This document shows positions 61,201-64,000 of a DNA stretch of 64,000 nt, piece by piece. Source of the DNA: DASQZT01 sp963728965 (GTDB lineage: Bacteria; Acidobacteriota; Terriglobia; Bryobacterales; Bryobacteraceae). Location of the stretch: contig CAVSMH010000013.1 of NCBI GenBank assembly GCA_963728965.1, positions 22,864-86,863 on the forward strand. The letters are read 5' to 3'. A program made the position numbers and the translations under genes. The notes beneath the pieces are model-generated. The model saw only the letters and a list, made by a program, of their open reading frames with translations, made no database searches and was not told the origin of the DNA. Every line of letters begins with the position of its first letter. Positions within the stretch are counted from its first letter, which is position 1.

Positions 61201-63795
61201 ATGGCCATGCTAAGCGGGGCGACTTTCGGGCCTTTCGAGATGGACACTGGGGAGCGCGTACTCCGCAGGCACGGCATCCGACTGAGACTGCCGGATCAGT
61301 CCTTCGAGATCCTGAGGATGTTGACCGAGCGACCCGGTGAGATCATCACCCGGGAGGCCATCCGCGAACGGTTGTGGCCCAACGGCACCATCGTCGAGTT
61401 CGAACACAGCATGAACTCGGCGATGAAACGACTCCGCGACGCACTCGGTGACTCGGCCACGACGCCCCGGTTTATTGAAACGCTTCCCCGCCGGGGATAT
61501 GTGTTTGTCGTCCCTGTACTGCGGGTGGGGTCTGACGCTTCCGCCGTGCGGTATCGTCTGCTGGAGGAGGCTGGCCGAGGCGCGATGGGCGTCGTATACC
61601 GCGCAGAGGACCTGAGACTTGGCCGCATAGTCGCCCTGAAGTTCTTGCCCGAGGAATTGGCCGGCCATCCGCCCGCACTCGAACAACTGCGCCTGGAAGC
61701 GCGCACTACAGCCGCCCTCAACCATCCGAATATTTGTACCTTGCATGGGATCGAGACGCATGAGGGACGGCCCTGCATCGTAATGGAATATCTGCAAGGC
61801 CGCCCGCTGAGTCGTGTGATCGAAGCAGGGCCCCTGCCACCCGGCCAAGCGATTGATTTCGCCGTCCAGGCGTGCAACGCGCTGGAGGCCGCCCACGCAA
61901 GAGGAATCATCCACCGCGACCTGAAACCCGCCAACCTCTTCCTGACCGGAAGCGGCCAGATCAAGCTCATGGATTTCGGGATTGCCGTGTTGGCGGGTGA
62001 AACGGGTGCGGTACAGGCCGGAACGCCATCGTATATGTCGCCGGAACAGGTCCGAGGCGAGGCTCTGGACAGCCGCTCCGACATCTTCTCACTGGGCATG
62101 GTCCTGCTGGAAATGATTACTGGCCGCCGTGTGCTGGGGCGAAGCGACACTGAACAGACAACGGCTAATGTGCCTCAAGAGCTACGGAAGCTCATCGCGC
62201 GATGCCTGGAGGAAGATCCGGCCAATCGGTTTCAAACCGCTACGGAGTTGAGGTCCGCGCTCGAGCCTCTGAAGTTGCCAATCGAGCCGGAAAGGGGACG
62301 CGTCCGAAACCGTTGGCGCTGGACGGCCGCTGCGATTGTCGTCGCGGTGATTTTGGCCTTGGCCACTGCCTGGAAATTTGCTGCTGCTTGGCGGGAAGAA
62401 CCCATCCGGTCTATCGCCGTGTTGCCCCTTGTGAACCTGTCGGGCGATGTCGGTCAAGAGTACTTCGCCGACGGCATGACCGACGCTCTGACGTCGGATC
62501 TGGCCGAACTTGGTGGTCTGCGGGTGACTTCGCGCACCTCTGCGATGACTTTCAAAGGAAGCCGAAAACCGGTGCGGGCGATTGCCGATGAACTGAAAGT
62601 GGACGCGGTGGTCGAGGGTTCGGTTTCGCGCTCCGGCACACGAGTGCGGATTGTTGCGCAGCTGATCCGCGCATCCACAGACACTCACCTGTGGAGTAAG
62701 ACGTACGAGAGTGACTTCGAGGATGTGCTCCGCTTGCAGGCCAAAGTGGCTGATGCGATCGCAAACGCAGTCAAGTTCGCTGTGACTCCAGCGGGAAAGG
62801 CGCGCTTAGCTGCTAAACCCAGCGTCAAGCCGGAGGCTTACGTGGCCTATCTCAAGGGCATGTACAACATCAACAAGTTCACTCCGGAAGGTTTCCAACA
62901 AGGTATGGCCTACCTCCAGCAGGCAGTCGACAAGAATCCCTCCGATCCGTTTGCTTATGCCGGCCTGGCGCTTGGCTACAGCATCATGGGTCACGACCGG
63001 TTCCCAGACGCGTTCTTGCGAGCCAAGGCCGCAGCGCTCAGGTCTCTCGAATTGGGCGGACCACTCGCTGAGGCCTACGCGGCATTAGGAATGGAAGAGC
63101 TCTACTCCGCCTGGGACCTGGCGAGCGGCGAGCGGGACCTGCGGCGAGCTCTGGATATCAACCCCAATTTCGCCGAGGCCCGCCGGCACTACTCCTGGTA
63201 TTTGCATCTGATGGGTCGTTACGGGGAAGGGTTGGCGGAAATGAAGCGGGCTGAAGAACTTGAGCCGCTTGCGCCGCTGTTTCCCGCGGATTTCGCGTGG
63301 CAGCTTCTAAATGTCGGGCGCCTTGATGCGGCGATGGCCGAAGTACGTAAGTCACTTGAACTGAATCCTCAATTCGCCCAGGCCTTGGCCGTGATGGGAT
63401 GGATCGTTGCGGAGAAGCAGATGTACCCGGAGGCCCTCGCGTCACACCAAAAGGCCGCCCTCGCGGACCGCGCGTGGAAATGGCCGTTGGGCCGTACCTC
63501 TGCGCTCGCTGGCAACAAAGACCAGGCGAGGTTGATCGCGCTGGACATGCAGAAGGATCCTGGGCCGATGGATGAGTGGGGCTTGGCGGTGATCTACGCC
63601 GCCCTTGGAGAAAAGGACGAGGCCTTTCGCTGGCTCGATGCGGCTTACCGTTCGCGCTTTAGCTGGATGCCTTACAATCGCGATTTCGTCCGGCCGGATT
63701 TCTTCGCCTCTCTGCGCGATGACCCGCGATTCGATGGCCTCATGCGGCGGGTCTTGGTCCGTTCCGGCGGGGTGCTCCCGCAGCTATCGCGCTAA
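61201..63795 (+). CDS. Winged-helix DNA-binding / Ser-Thr kinase / TPR fusion protein
   Basis: 864 residues from ATG 61201. Domains in order: an OmpR/ToxR-type winged helix (1-105; LRLPDQSFEILRMLTERPGEIITREAIRERLWP ... RRGYVFV); a protein kinase (118-355) with Lys147 (VALKF), HRD at 238-240 with LKPAN, DFG at 258-260 and SPEQVRG; one membrane helix (about 374-394); a TolB/adenylate-cyclase-type region (402-500; SIAVLPLVNLSGDVGQEYFADGMTDAL); then TPR-like helices to the end. The DNA-binding and kinase parts lie before the membrane helix, hence in the cytosol, with TPRs outside. This gives a one-protein membrane signalling route. The activating ligand and kinase targets are unknown. A palindrome upstream is a candidate own operator. 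Confidence 0.94.
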   Translation: MAMLSGATFGPFEMDTGERVLRRHGIRLRLPDQSFEILRMLTERPGEIITREAIRERLWPNGTIVEFEHSMNSAMKRLRDALGDSATTPRFIETLPRRGYVFVVPVLRVGSDASAVRYRLLEEAGRGAMGVVYRAEDLRLGRIVALKFLPEELAGHPPALEQLRLEARTTAALNHPNICTLHGIETHEGRPCIVMEYLQGRPLSRVIEAGPLPPGQAIDFAVQACNALEAAHARGIIHRDLKPANLFLTGSGQIKLMDFGIAVLAGETGAVQAGTPSYMSPEQVRGEALDSRSDIFSLGMVLLEMITGRRVLGRSDTEQTTANVPQELRKLIARCLEEDPANRFQTATELRSALEPLKLPIEPERGRVRNRWRWTAAAIVVAVILALATAWKFAAAWREEPIRSIAVLPLVNLSGDVGQEYFADGMTDALTSDLAELGGLRVTSRTSAMTFKGSRKPVRAIADELKVDAVVEGSVSRSGTRVRIVAQLIRASTDTHLWSKTYESDFEDVLRLQAKVADAIANAVKFAVTPAGKARLAAKPSVKPEAYVAYLKGMYNINKFTPEGFQQGMAYLQQAVDKNPSDPFAYAGLALGYSIMGHDRFPDAFLRAKAAALRSLELGGPLAEAYAALGMEELYSAWDLASGERDLRRALDINPNFAEARRHYSWYLHLMGRYGEGLAEMKRAEELEPLAPLFPADFAWQLLNVGRLDAAMAEVRKSLELNPQFAQALAVMGWIVAEKQMYPEALASHQKAALADRAWKWPLGRTSALAGNKDQARLIALDMQKDPGPMDEWGLAVIYAALGEKDEAFRWLDAAYRSRFSWMPYNRDFVRPDFFASLRDDPRFDGLMRRVLVRSGGVLPQLSR

Positions 63796-63956
63796 CAGAC
63801 CGATAAACCTTAACCGCCCCTAGGTCCTAACCTCGCCCGCCACATAAGTCGAGATGCATCAATGTGTTTCCGCGAAAACTGTAGCAGCTACTGTAGCAGT
63901 GGCGAAGATACGCCGAAAACACTGACCTCGACATATCTCTAAACTGTTGGAAGGAA
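63796..63956. other. Short gap with a 10-bp direct repeat next to the tRNA
   Basis: ACTGTAGCAG occurs at 63878-63887 and again at 63890-63899. The stretch carries no recognizable gene. Position beside a tRNA 3' end is where integrating elements often insert, but no integrase is seen. Confidence 0.4.
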
Positions 63957-64000
63957 TGGCGGGGACGACGGGGCTCGAACCCGCGACCTCCGACGTGACA
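63957..64000 (-). tRNA. tRNA-Asp(GUC), 3' part only, cut by the right edge
   Basis: Reading the minus strand from the edge: U33, anticodon GUC, A37, C38, anticodon stem strand GTCGG, variable AGGTC, T-stem GCGGG with loop TTCGAGC and CCCGT, acceptor strand CGTCCCC, discriminator G73 and an encoded CCA (63957-63959). G73 and GUC are both aspartate identity elements. The 5' half lies beyond 64000. Confidence 0.88.

Overview
The window is a GC-rich bacterial chromosome segment. Its gene content points to an acidobacterium of the Solibacter/Bryobacter type (inference from families; no 16S is present). Indicators are two very large TonB-dependent receptors with carboxypeptidase-regulatory-like N-termini, a planctomycete/acidobacterium-type cytochrome pair (PSCyt1-DUF1549-DUF1553 plus DUF1501), serine/threonine kinases (one fused to a winged helix and TPRs), many Tat/Sec-exported proteins of unknown function, and ankyrin and WD40 repeat proteins.

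Layout. 0-2.6 kb: 3' part of a TIR-transmembrane-WD40 gene running in from the left edge. 2.6-3.3 kb: a decayed stretch with a possible IS end and a frameshifted FAD oxidoreductase. 3.4-8.2 kb: tannase-family esterase translationally coupled to an ankyrin/heme/terpenoid-cyclase-fold protein, then a LuxR regulator. 8.4-12 kb: a winged-helix-like gene killed by a stop codon, an NAD epimerase, and a sulfatase-DUF2071 pair. 12-16.5 kb: secreted proteins, a GT39-like membrane protein and a 131-bp miniature transposable element that has split a signal peptide from its protein. 16.5-21 kb: rpsA, HU/IHF and HIT genes behind a near-consensus promoter, plus several small proteins. 21-28 kb: larB, a permease-cupin-dehydrogenase operon, a DNA ligase and an alpha-amylase. 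28.4-32 kb: signalling genes (chemoreceptor, kinase, DUF3365-HAMP sensor). 32.9-40 kb: an apparent operon NHL, DUF1549/DUF1553, DUF1501, glpD. 41-44.4 kb: hisS and aspS. 44-49 kb: secreted protein, then a DUF362-unknown-amidohydrolase operon. 49-59.5 kb: two TonB receptors flanking a dipeptidase and two tandem paralogues of an unknown family. 59.6-64 kb: exported RidA, a secreted protein, a winged-helix-kinase-TPR regulator with a palindromic operator candidate, and the 3' half of tRNA-Asp(GUC).

Functionally the segment mixes housekeeping translation genes (rpsA, hisS, aspS, tRNA-Asp) with polymer and ester scavenging (tannase, sulfatase, amylase, dipeptidase, TonB receptors) and regulatory genes. 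Several genes carry single-base lesions (near 3.13, 8.68, 31.13 and 46.75 kb); these are either real pseudogenization or base-calling errors. The best-supported unexpected observations are the element insertion at 15.74-15.88 kb, whose 4-bp target duplication lets the ancestral gene be restored exactly, the single T near 31.13 kb that explains two overlong converging reading frames, and the 19-bp perfect palindrome in front of the winged-helix kinase.
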